This document shows, one piece after another, positions 16,459 to 23,777 of a DNA stretch of 58,735 bases (the stretch's first letter is position 1; each line of letters starts with the position of its first letter). The notes under the pieces are model-generated. The model saw only the letters and a program-made list of their open reading frames with translations, was not told where the DNA came from and made no database searches. The DNA is taken from NCBI RefSeq assembly GCF_001552135.1, contig NZ_BCQP01000075.1, positions 1-58,735 on the forward strand, in the 5' to 3' direction. This DNA is from Actinomadura chibensis NBRC 106107. Lineage in GTDB: Bacteria > Actinomycetota > Actinomycetes > Streptosporangiales > Streptosporangiaceae. The position numbers were made by a program, and so were the translations under genes.

Positions 16459-17907
16459 ATGACACCGGGGACGCTCGCGGGCCGCTACGCGCTGACCGTC
16501 CCGCTCGGCCGGGGCGGCATGGGCCAGGTCTGGGAGGGCGTGGACCGCCAGCTCGACCGGCGGGTCGCGGTGAAGCTGCTCACCGCCGAGCACCTCGCCG
16601 CCCGGACCGACCCGGACGAGCTGGTCCGCCGGTTCGCGCGGGAGGCGTCGATCACGGCGGGCCTGCAGCATCCCGGCGTCCCGGCGGTGCACGACGCGGG
16701 CTCCTACGACGGCGGGCTGTTCCTCGTGATGGAGCTGATCGAGGGGTACACGGTCGGCGACCTGATCGCTGAGGAGGGGCCGCTGCCCGTCCCGTGGGCC
16801 GCCGCGATCGCCGCGCAGGTGTGCGCCGTGCTCGCCGTCGCGCACGACCGCGGGCTGGTGCACCGCGACCTGAAGCCGCAGAACCTGATGGTGACGCGGG
16901 ACGGCATGGCGAAGGTCCTCGACTTCGGCGTGGCGACCGTGCTGGACGCGGCGGGCGTCCCGCGGATCACGAAGACCGGCGAGACCATCGGGACGCTCGC
17001 CTACATGGCCCCTGAGCAGTTGCGCGGCGAGCGGGCGATCCCGCACAGCGACCTCTACGCGCTTGGCTGCGTCCTGTACGAGATGCTCGCCGGGCGCCCG
17101 GTCTTCGAGGCGACGTCCCCGCACACGCTCAACTACCTGCACCTCCAGCAGCCGCCCGACCCGCTCGGGCGGCCCGACGTGCCGGAGCAGTTGGAGTCGG
17201 TCGTGCGGCGGCTGCTCGGCAAGGACCCGCTGCAGCGTCCGGCCGGGGCGCGCGAGGTGTTCGACGGGCTGCTGCCGTTCACGTTCGGGGCGGGGGCGCT
17301 CGCCGGGATCGTCCCGGCGGCCGCGGCGACGGGCGGCGTCCACCTGTACGCGCGGGCGCTGGTGCGGCTGACGACGCCGCGCCCGGCCCCGCCCGCGCCG
17401 CGGCCCGCGCCAGCGCCCGCACCCGCGCCTCAGGCCGTGCCCGCGCACCAAGCCGTGCCCGCGCACGCGACAGTGGCGGTCTCGCGGCCGGGCGGGCCTC
17501 CCCCGACCATGACGCCGCCGCCGTGGAGCGGCGGGCGTCCCGCGCCCTACGGCGGTCACCCGCAGCCTGGGGTCCCGCGGCGGCACCACCACCTCCCCGA
17601 GACGGCGCCGTCCCGGAGCATGGGCTGGAAGCTCAGGCACAGCCTGTGGATACTGCCGACGCTCTCGATCGGCTTCCTGCCGTGGGCGTCGTTCCTCTAC
17701 ATCGGGCTGCGGCACCGGCACCGCTGGTGGCTCGCGACGGCCGCGGGCTACTTCGCGTGCACGGCGCTGCTGATCTTCCTGCTGTTCACCCTGCCGGACG
17801 AGTCGCTGGGCGGCGGGCTCTACGTGCTGGCGCTGACGGTGATCCCGGTGCTCAACGCGATCATGGTGAATCCCGGGCGGCTCCGGCTGCTCGCCGCCGG
17901 GGGCTGA
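16459..17907 (+). CDS. Membrane-associated Ser/Thr protein kinase (PknB-like)
   Basis: 482 residues. The Hanks-type kinase domain covers about 10-270. The glycine loop L-G-R-G-G-M-G is at 16-22, the ATP-binding Lys is K39, the catalytic loop H-R-D-L-K-P-Q-N starts at 135 (D137), and D-F-G is at 155-157. A proline/alanine linker of about 100 residues follows. Instead of the single helix and PASTA repeats of PknB, it ends in roughly 90 hydrophobic residues with three or four membrane helices. GGAGGGGG four bases before the ATG supports this start. Long upstream region with two palindromic operators. Substrates unknown. Confidence 0.93.
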   Translation: MTPGTLAGRYALTVPLGRGGMGQVWEGVDRQLDRRVAVKLLTAEHLAARTDPDELVRRFAREASITAGLQHPGVPAVHDAGSYDGGLFLVMELIEGYTVGDLIAEEGPLPVPWAAAIAAQVCAVLAVAHDRGLVHRDLKPQNLMVTRDGMAKVLDFGVATVLDAAGVPRITKTGETIGTLAYMAPEQLRGERAIPHSDLYALGCVLYEMLAGRPVFEATSPHTLNYLHLQQPPDPLGRPDVPEQLESVVRRLLGKDPLQRPAGAREVFDGLLPFTFGAGALAGIVPAAAATGGVHLYARALVRLTTPRPAPPAPRPAPAPAPAPQAVPAHQAVPAHATVAVSRPGGPPPTMTPPPWSGGRPAPYGGHPQPGVPRRHHHLPETAPSRSMGWKLRHSLWILPTLSIGFLPWASFLYIGLRHRHRWWLATAAGYFACTALLIFLLFTLPDESLGGGLYVLALTVIPVLNAIMVNPGRLRLLAAGG

Positions 17908-17911
17908 GCGG

Positions 17912-18700
17912 TCAGGCCCGGGTCGCGATCACGAAGACGCGCCGGAACGGGAACACCGTGCCGTACGGGGCGGTGGGGTAGGCGCGCCTGAGCAGGTCCC
18001 GGTATTCGGCGAGGAACTCGTCGGTCTCGTCCGGGCCGAGGGCGGACAGGACGGGACGCAGCGTCGTCCCCTTCACCCACTCCAGGACGGGGTCGTCCCC
18101 CTGGAGCACCTGCATGTAGGTGGTCTCCCAGGCGTCCACCGTGAACCCGGGACGGGACAGCAGGTCGAGGTACCCGGCCGGGCCGAGGACGGGCGGCTCC
18201 AGGGCGAACTCGCCGAGCCTGTCCCGCCACCGCTCCGACCGGCACAGGTCGCGGAGCAGGACGTGGCTGGGCGCGCCGAAGTTGCCGGGGACCTGGAAGG
18301 CGAGCCTGCCGCCGGGGTTGAGCGCGTCGGCCCACCTGACCAGCAGCCCGTGGTGCTCAGGCACCCAGTGCAGGACGGCGTTGCTGACGATCAGGTCGAG
18401 CGGGCCGTCCGGCCGCCAGGCCACGACGTCCCCGACGCGGAAGGAGAGCCGTCCGGGGATCTCGTGCGCGCGGGCCTCGGCGATCATCTCGGGCGAGCCG
18501 TCCACGGCGTCGATGACGGCGTCCGGCCAGCGGGCGGCGAGGGTGGCGGTGAGCTCGCCGCTGCCGCAGCCGAGGTCGGCGACGCGGGACGGCGCCGGGC
18601 CGGTGAGGCGGCCGACCAGCTCCTGGAAGGCCCGTCCGCGCTCGCCGCCGAAGGCCCCGTACTGCGCGGGGTCCCACACTGTGCTCGTCGTCCGGCCCAT
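17912..18700 (-). CDS. tam: Trans-aconitate 2-methyltransferase family protein
   Basis: 262 residues, a class I SAM methyltransferase. Motif I is A-D-L-G-C-G-S-G at 41-48, an acidic D-A-V-D-G-S motif follows, and S-N-A-V-L-H-W-V-P-E-H is the family hallmark. Tam methylates trans-aconitate, which otherwise inhibits aconitase. GGGGAGGA lies just before the ATG. A TamR-like palindrome (18725-18738) sits 25 bases upstream, where it would block transcription. Convergent with the kinase, 4 bases between stops. Assignment to tam rests on overall similarity; another small-molecule methyltransferase is possible. Confidence 0.8.
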   Translation of the reverse strand: MGRTTSTVWDPAQYGAFGGERGRAFQELVGRLTGPAPSRVADLGCGSGELTATLAARWPDAVIDAVDGSPEMIAEARAHEIPGRLSFRVGDVVAWRPDGPLDLIVSNAVLHWVPEHHGLLVRWADALNPGGRLAFQVPGNFGAPSHVLLRDLCRSERWRDRLGEFALEPPVLGPAGYLDLLSRPGFTVDAWETTYMQVLQGDDPVLEWVKGTTLRPVLSALGPDETDEFLAEYRDLLRRAYPTAPYGTVFPFRRVFVIATRA

Positions 18701-18724
18701 CGTCCTCCCCGTCCGCCGTATTTA

Positions 18725-18738
18725 TCTCGATGTCAAGA
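18725..18738. promoter_or_regulatory. TamR-like operator upstream of tam
   Basis: TCTCGATGTCAAGA, palindromic with one mismatch, centred 31 bases before the tam ATG. It matches the two sites upstream of the kinase (consensus TCTYGAYRTCRAGA). A half site TCAAGA recurs about 35 bp further along toward the patatin gene. Confidence 0.6.
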
Positions 18739-18825
18739 GACATCATCGTCGCCGCCATAGTGTGAAGTCAAGAAGTGAGATCTTTTTCAGCCGCCCGACA
18801 GATGCGCCGGATCGCGGACGCTTCC

Positions 18826-18831
18826 TAGGCT
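18826..18831 (+). promoter_or_regulatory. -10 element, leaderless start of the patatin gene
   Basis: TAGGCT lies 7 bases before the ATG at 18839 and there is no ribosome site, so transcription would begin at the start codon. No good -35 is seen. Confidence 0.45.
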
Positions 18832-18838
18832 CGACGGC

Positions 18839-19675
18839 ATGACGGACAGCGGCGCGACGGAGCGCGGGGAGCGGGACGGGTGGGCGCTCGTGCTCGGGCC
18901 GGGCGGCCCGGTCGGGACGGCATGGCTGACCGGCCTCGCCGCCGGGCTGCGGCGGGCGGGCCTCGACCCCGCCGCCGCCGACCTGATCGTCGGGACGTCG
19001 GCGGGCGCGATCGCCGGGGCGCTGATCACGACCGGCCGCGACCTCGACGCCCTCGCCGAGCTGCCGCCCCGCGACACGCCCCGGCCGGCCCCGGACGGCT
19101 CGGCGATGGCGGAGGCGCTCGCGCTCGGCGGCTCCGCCGACCTGGAGCCGGACGAGATCAGGCGCCGGATCGGCAGGCTCGCCCTGGCGGCGACGGCGCT
19201 CCCCGCCGAGCAGCACCGGGCGGGCATGCGGTTCCTGATCGGCACGGACGAGTGGCCCGCCGCGCGCCTCCTCGTCACCGGCGTGGACGTCGAGTCCGGC
19301 ACGCCCGTCGTGTGGGACGCGGCCAGCGGCGTCCCGCTGACCGCCGCCGTCGCCGCGAGCAGCGCCGCCCCCGGCTACGCCGAGCCGGTCCTCATCGGCG
19401 GCCGCCCCTACATGGACGGCGCGTTCGGCGGCGGCTCCAACGCGCACCTCGCGGCGGGCGCGGGCCGGGTCGTGCTGGTGGAGCCGATGCCGCGGCCGTC
19501 GGGCGGCGGCGCGGGGGCGGACGTCCGGATCGTCCCGGACGAGGCGGCCCTTGAGGCGTTCGGCGCGAACGTCGGCGACCTCACCCGCTGGGCGGCGGTG
19601 TACCGCGAGGGGTTCCGGCAGGCGGCGGACGCGGCCCGGCGGATCGGCAGCGCGGTCGGCGTCCCGGACGCCTGA
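18839..19675 (+). CDS. Patatin-like phospholipase
   Basis: 278 residues. The Ser-Asp dyad of patatin lipases is intact: G-T-S-A-G at 52-56 (Ser54) and D193 in M-D-G-A-F-G-G-G. The oxyanion loop is G-P-G-G-P-V-G at 20-26, a G-G to G-P variant of the usual glycine-rich loop. No signal peptide or membrane helix, so cytoplasmic. It would hydrolyse acyl esters of lipids. It is divergent from tam and sits upstream of the MarR gene with about 90 bases between, so the two may be co-regulated. Confidence 0.88.
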   Translation: MTDSGATERGERDGWALVLGPGGPVGTAWLTGLAAGLRRAGLDPAAADLIVGTSAGAIAGALITTGRDLDALAELPPRDTPRPAPDGSAMAEALALGGSADLEPDEIRRRIGRLALAATALPAEQHRAGMRFLIGTDEWPAARLLVTGVDVESGTPVVWDAASGVPLTAAVAASSAAPGYAEPVLIGGRPYMDGAFGGGSNAHLAAGAGRVVLVEPMPRPSGGGAGADVRIVPDEAALEAFGANVGDLTRWAAVYREGFRQAADAARRIGSAVGVPDA

Positions 19676-19756
19676 TCCGGACGCCGTGCCGGGCGCCCGC
19701 TCCGGACGCCTGGTCCAGCGGCCGATCACCCTCCCTCCTCGGAATACCAAGACGGG

Positions 19757-19762
19757 TAAGGT
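19757..19762 (+). promoter_or_regulatory. -10 element, leaderless start of the MarR gene
   Basis: TAAGGT lies 6 bases before the ATG at 19769. No Shine-Dalgarno sequence precedes the ATG. Confidence 0.45.
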
Positions 19763-19768
19763 GTCGGC

Positions 19769-20257
19769 ATGCGGGACGAGGTCGACAGTTTGGTCGAGGC
19801 GTGGGAGGCCGAGCGGCCGGACCTCGACGTACGGCCTCTGCAGGTGCTGAGCCGCGTGTCCCGGCTGGCCCGGCACCTCGACCGCGCCCGCCGGGCGGTG
19901 TTCGCCGACCACGACCTGGAGTCGTGGGAGTTCGACGTCCTCACCGCGCTGCGCAGGGCCGGAGCGCCCTACCAGCTCAGCCCGGGGCAGCTGCTGCGCG
20001 CGACGCTCGTCACGTCCGGGACGATGACGAACCGCATCGACCGGCTCGCCGCGGCCGGGCTCGTCGAGCGGCATCCCGACCCGCAGGACAAGCGCGGTGT
20101 CCAGGTCCGCCTCACCGCCGCCGGCGAGACGCGGGTGGACGCGGCGTTCGCCGACCTCCTCGACCGGGAGCAGGCCATCCTCGACAGCCTCAGCCCGGAG
20201 CAGCGCGCCGTCCTCGCCGACCTGCTGCGGACGCTGCTCGTCCCGTTCGACCTCTGA
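19769..20257 (+). CDS. MarR-family regulator (TamR-like candidate)
   Basis: 162 residues with a MarR winged helix: D-V-L-T-A-L-R-R, then S-G-T-M-T-N-R-I-D-R-L as recognition helix and a D-x-R-D-like wing (here D-P-Q-D-K-R-G-V). The long N-terminal helix P-L-Q-V-L-S-R-V-S-R-L-A-R-H-L-D forms the dimer interface. It lies one gene away from tam, whose promoter carries a MarR-type palindrome, so I suggest it is the TamR-like repressor that responds to citrate or aconitate. In Streptomyces tamR is directly divergent from tam; here a patatin gene intervenes. No operator is seen before its own start. Confidence 0.85.
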   Translation: MRDEVDSLVEAWEAERPDLDVRPLQVLSRVSRLARHLDRARRAVFADHDLESWEFDVLTALRRAGAPYQLSPGQLLRATLVTSGTMTNRIDRLAAAGLVERHPDPQDKRGVQVRLTAAGETRVDAAFADLLDREQAILDSLSPEQRAVLADLLRTLLVPFDL

Positions 20258-20272
20258 CCCCGCCCCGGGCCC

Positions 20273-22051
20273 CTAGCCGATGTCCTCGGCGAGCATCAGC
20301 CACTCCTCCTCGACGGAGGCGGCCTCGGCCTGGATCTCCTTGAGGCGGGCGTCCAGCTCCTGGAGCTTGGCGTAGTCGGTGGCGTGCGCGGCGAGCTTCT
20401 CGTGCAGCTCGGTCTCCTGCGCGGCGAGCTTCTCCAGCCGCCGTTCGAGCCGGTCCAGCTCCTTGCGGGCCTTCCACTCCTGCCCGCCCTTCGGCTTCGG
20501 CGCCTCGGCGGGCGCGGCGGCCCGTTCGGGACGCGCGGCGGCGGCTGGCTTCGGGGCCCGGCCGGCGGCCCGGCGCTCCAGGTACTCGTCGACGCCGCCG
20601 GGCAGCATCGACACGCGCCCGTCGCCGAGCAGCGCGACCACGTGGTCGGTGACGCGCTCCAGGAAGTACCGGTCGTGGCTGACGACGACGAGGGTGCCGG
20701 GCCAGCCGTCCAGGATGTCCTCGACCTCGGTGAGCGTCTCGATGTCGAGGTCGTTGGTGGGCTCGTCCAGCAGGAGGACGTTCGGCTCGCCCATCAGCAG
20801 GCGCAGCACCTGCAGCCGCCGTCGCTCGCCGCCGGACAGGTCGCCGACCGGCGTCCACTGCCGGTCGCCGGGGAAGCCGAGGCGTTCGAGGAGCTGGCTC
20901 GCCGTCCACTCGCGCTTGCCGACCGTGATCCGGCGGCGGATCTCCTCCACCGACTCCAGGACGCGCCGGGACGGGTCGAGGTCTTCGAGGTTCTGCGTCA
21001 GATGCGCGAGCTGGACGGTCTTGCCGCGCACCACCCGTCCCGCCGCCGGGCGGACGGAGCCGTCCAGCAGGCGCAGCAGGGTGCTCTTGCCGCTGCCGTT
21101 GACGCCGACCAGGCCGACGCGGTCGCCGGGGCCGAGCCGCCAGGTCATCCGCTCGAAGATCGCGCGGGCGGGGTCGCCGACCTCGACGGTCGCGTCCTCC
21201 ACCTCGAAGACGGTCTTGCCGAGCCGCGCGGTCGCGAACCGGGTCAGCTCGACCGAGTCGCGCGCCGGGGGCTCGTCGGCGATGAGGGCCTGCGCGGCGT
21301 CCACCCGGAACTTCGGCTTGGACGTGCGGGCCTGCGGGCCGCGGCGCAGCCACGCCAGCTCCTTGCGGAGGAGGTTCTGCCGCTTGGCCTCGGTGGCGGC
21401 GGCGATCCTGGCGCGCTCGGCCTTCGCGAGGACGTAGGCGGAGTAGCCGCCCTCGTAGCGCTCGACCTGGCCGTCGACGACCTCCCAGGTGCGGTCGGTG
21501 ACCTCGTCCAGGAACCAGCGGTCGTGGGTGACGACGAGCAGCGCGGCCTTGCGCCCCTTGAGGTGGCGGGCGAGCCAGTCGATCGCCTCGATGTCGAGGT
21601 GGTTGGTGGGCTCGTCCAGCAGCAGGAGGTCGGACTCGGGGACGAGGAGCCGGGCCAGCGCGACCCGGCGGCGCTCCCCGCCGGACATGCCCGCGAGCGG
21701 CGCGTCCAGGTCGAGGTCGGCGAGCAGGCCGCCGAGGACGTCGCGGACGCGCACGTCGCCCGCCCACTCGTGCTCGGCCCGGTCGCCCAGCACGACGGAC
21801 CGGACGGTCGCCGCGCCGGGGAACTCGTCCCGCTGGGACAGCAGGCCGAGGCGCAGGCCGCGCGCGTGGGTGACGCGCCCGGCGTCGGGCTCGGTCTCCC
21901 GCGCGAGGACGGACACGAGGGTGCTCTTGCCGCCGCCGTTGCGGCCGACGACGCCGACGCGGTCGCCCTCGTCCAGCCCGAGGGACACGGCGTCGAGCAG
22001 CGGCGACGGCCCGTACGACTTGGCGACGTTCTCAAGGTTCACGAGATTCAC
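20273..22051 (-). CDS. ABC-F family ATP-binding cassette protein
   Basis: 592 residues with two ABC domains and no membrane segment, so it acts on ribosomes rather than as a transporter. Walker A motifs are G-R-N-G-G-G-K-S-T (36-44) and G-V-N-G-S-G-K-S-T in the second half. Signature motifs are M-S-G-G-E-R-R-R-V and L-S-G-G-E-R-R-R-L. The linker between domains is Arg/Lys-rich. A C-terminal charged coiled coil from about 510 is of the Uup type. The GTG start lacks a clear ribosome site; TAGGCT ten bases upstream suggests a near-leaderless mRNA. Role in translation rescue or antibiotic protection cannot be decided. Confidence 0.92.
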   Translation of the reverse strand: MNLVNLENVAKSYGPSPLLDAVSLGLDEGDRVGVVGRNGGGKSTLVSVLARETEPDAGRVTHARGLRLGLLSQRDEFPGAATVRSVVLGDRAEHEWAGDVRVRDVLGGLLADLDLDAPLAGMSGGERRRVALARLLVPESDLLLLDEPTNHLDIEAIDWLARHLKGRKAALLVVTHDRWFLDEVTDRTWEVVDGQVERYEGGYSAYVLAKAERARIAAATEAKRQNLLRKELAWLRRGPQARTSKPKFRVDAAQALIADEPPARDSVELTRFATARLGKTVFEVEDATVEVGDPARAIFERMTWRLGPGDRVGLVGVNGSGKSTLLRLLDGSVRPAAGRVVRGKTVQLAHLTQNLEDLDPSRRVLESVEEIRRRITVGKREWTASQLLERLGFPGDRQWTPVGDLSGGERRRLQVLRLLMGEPNVLLLDEPTNDLDIETLTEVEDILDGWPGTLVVVSHDRYFLERVTDHVVALLGDGRVSMLPGGVDEYLERRAAGRAPKPAAAARPERAAAPAEAPKPKGGQEWKARKELDRLERRLEKLAAQETELHEKLAAHATDYAKLQELDARLKEIQAEAASVEEEWLMLAEDIG

Positions 22052-22099
22052 GACGCCCCCAAGCCTATTGGCCCCGGAGAGCGGATGATCCGGACGCCG

Positions 22100-22432
22100 T
22101 CAGGCGGGCGGCGGCGGCCCCTGCCGCCCGGACGGCGGGTCCTGCGGAGGCTGCGGCCCCTGCGGAGGCTGGGGGCCGGACTGGCCCTGCGGGGGCGGGC
22201 CGTATCCCGGCTGCGGCGGGCCGTAGCCGGGCGGCGGGTTCCCCGGAGGCCCGTATCCGGGCGGCGGGTTCCCGGGCGGTCCGTAGCCGGGCTGGCCGTA
22301 GCCGGGCGGGGCGGTCCGCTTCTGCCGGTTCGCGACCACGAGGATGATCACCACGAGCGCGGCGACGCCGAGCAGGAAGAAGGCGCCCAGGAGGAGCAGC
22401 AGCAACGGGGGTCCTGAAGAGGTCGTCGACAA
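22100..22432 (-). CDS. Small membrane protein with PPGYG repeats
   Basis: 110 residues. A single N-terminal membrane helix rich in Leu/Val (about 8-34) ends in N-R-Q-K-R. The remaining 70 residues are almost entirely Pro, Gly, Tyr and Gln in repeats such as P-P-G-Y-G-P-P-G-N-P. Such proline-rich tails are common in actinobacterial membrane proteins that bind the cell wall or partners. TTG start with GAGG six bases upstream; a second TTG 13 codons later also has a fair ribosome site, so the start is uncertain. It follows a 46-residue membrane protein gene on the same strand. Confidence 0.6.
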   Translation of the reverse strand: MSTTSSGPPLLLLLLGAFFLLGVAALVVIILVVANRQKRTAPPGYGQPGYGPPGNPPPGYGPPGNPPPGYGPPQPGYGPPPQGQSGPQPPQGPQPPQDPPSGRQGPPPPA

Positions 22433-22492
22433 CGGGGGACCTCGCAGCGGGAGGAACGGGGCGGTTCGGACGCCGAGAGGCGCGCGGCGAGC

Positions 22493-22633
22493 CTACCGCC
22501 CGGCGGGCTCCCCCGACACGACGTTCTCCGGCGCGTCGCGGCGCAGCTCGCGGTCGCGGCGGACGGCCTGCAGCGCGAGCGTCAGCATCATCGCGACCGC
22601 CACGAGGCCCAGCAGCACGGACAGGTACGTCAT
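22493..22633 (-). CDS. 46-residue single-helix membrane protein
   Basis: A short frame with ATG and a GGTGGAG-type ribosome site directly upstream (GGTGGAGCG-ATG). The product starts M-T-Y-L-S-V-L-L-G-L-V and has one hydrophobic helix (about 4-22) followed by a basic then acidic tail. GC content at third positions is typical of coding sequence here. It lies 60 bases upstream of the PPGYG-repeat protein gene and the two could form a small envelope operon. An AT-rich palindrome lies about 110 bases before its ATG. No function is known to me. Confidence 0.6.
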   Translation of the reverse strand: MTYLSVLLGLVAVAMMLTLALQAVRRDRELRRDAPENVVSGEPAGR

Positions 22634-22740
22634 CGCTCCACCTCGCCGGGGGGATCAACGCGGGACGGAATCGGTGTCACAGTTACAAGACGCGTTGATT
22701 GTGTACCAGGTTGGCTTGTGTGACGAGCGGATTCGGAGTT

Positions 22741-22767
22741 TTCTATTAGGGAAGCTTCCTAATAGAA
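22741..22767. promoter_or_regulatory. AT-rich inverted repeat with 10-bp arms
   Basis: TTCTATTAGG (22741-22750) and CCTAATAGAA (22758-22767) are perfect inverted arms around a GAAGCTT spacer. The site lies 28 bases after the ispE stop and 108 bases before the 46-residue protein gene, in an island of low GC. It could be an operator for the small genes or a terminator for ispE. The TTAGG/CCTAA arms recall DtxR-type boxes, but the spacing differs. Confidence 0.5.
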
Positions 22768-22794
22768 GCCGTCAAGACCCCGATCCGGGCCCGG

Positions 22795-23733
22795 TCACAC
22801 CACGGTCGCGCCGGGGACCGGGCCGTAAGCGCGCAGTACCTGGGCCGCCACGCCCGCGCCGTCGAGGGCCTCGGCGAGGTCGGCGGCGTCCTCCTCGTCT
22901 TCGGCGAGGAACGCGCACGTGGGGCCGGATCCGGACACGAGCGCGCCGACCGCGCCGAGCTCGCGGCCCGCGTCCAGCACCCGGCCGAGCGAGGGGCGCA
23001 GCGCCAGCGCGGCGGGCTGCAGGTCGTTCGCGAGGGCCGCGCCGAGCCCCTTCGCGTCGCCGGTCGCGAGCGCCGTCATCAGCGGCTCCGACACCCGCGC
23101 CGCCGGGGCTCCCCCGGCTTCCGTGCCCTCCTCCGCGCGGAGGCGGTCGCACTCGGCGTACACGGCGGGCGTGGACAGCCCGCCGTCCGCCGTGGCGAAC
23201 ACCCAGTGGAAGGTGCCGCGGGTCAGCGCCGGGGTGAGCCGCTCGCCGCGGCCGACGCCGACGGCCGTCCCGCCGAGGACGGCGAACGGCACGTCGCTGC
23301 CGAGCTCCGCGCCGAGCTCGACGAGGCTCGCGCGGTCGAGGACGGGCTCGTCCCGGTCGTCCCACAGCCGGGCGCAGGCGACCAGCGCGGCGGCGGCGTC
23401 GGCGCTGCCGCCCGCCATGCCGCCCGCGACCGGGATGGCCTTGCGGATGCGGATCGCGGCGTGGGCGTCCACGCCGAGCCGCCCGGCGACGAGCCTCGCC
23501 GCCCGGGCGGCGAGGTTGTCCTGGTCGGCGGGGACGTCCGCGACCGACACCCGCGAGTAGGGGGCGGCCTGCACCCGCACCTCGGGCGCCGCCGCGGGTT
23601 CGACGGTCACCTCGTCGAACAGCGACACGGCGTGGAACACGTTGACGAGGTCGTGGTAGCCGTCGTCGCGGATCGGTCCCACGCCGAGCTGGAGGTTGAC
23701 CTTGGCGGGGACGCGTACGGTCACTGCGCTCAC
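22795..23733 (-). CDS. ispE: 4-diphosphocytidyl-2-C-methyl-D-erythritol kinase
   Basis: 312 residues. A GHMP kinase of the MEP isoprenoid pathway. The N-terminal V-P-A-K-V-N motif carries the active-site Lys (K11), and the ATP loop P-V-A-G-G-M-A-G-G-S-A-D-A-A-A is at 101-115. The C-terminal G-S-G-P-T motif is intact. GTG start chosen at 23733. TAGGGT lies 7 bases upstream, suggesting a leaderless transcript. In actinobacteria ispE usually follows rsmA directly; here a lipoprotein gene separates them. Confidence 0.95.
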   Translation of the reverse strand: MSAVTVRVPAKVNLQLGVGPIRDDGYHDLVNVFHAVSLFDEVTVEPAAAPEVRVQAAPYSRVSVADVPADQDNLAARAARLVAGRLGVDAHAAIRIRKAIPVAGGMAGGSADAAAALVACARLWDDRDEPVLDRASLVELGAELGSDVPFAVLGGTAVGVGRGERLTPALTRGTFHWVFATADGGLSTPAVYAECDRLRAEEGTEAGGAPAARVSEPLMTALATGDAKGLGAALANDLQPAALALRPSLGRVLDAGRELGAVGALVSGSGPTCAFLAEDEEDAADLAEALDGAGVAAQVLRAYGPVPGATVV

Positions 23734-23740
23734 GGTAAAA

Positions 23741-23746
23741 ACCCTA
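23741..23746 (-). promoter_or_regulatory. -10 element, leaderless start of ispE
   Basis: TAGGGT on the minus strand, 7 bases before the GTG start. No strong Shine-Dalgarno is present. Confidence 0.4.
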
Positions 23747-23777
23747 CGGCCATTCCGGACCCCGGACGCGCAGGCGA

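Noticed and set aside
22741..22767. Iron box (IdeR/DtxR site)
   Set aside because: TTAGG/CCTAA arms are right but the distance between them is 7 instead of 9 bases, so I kept it only as an unassigned palindrome.
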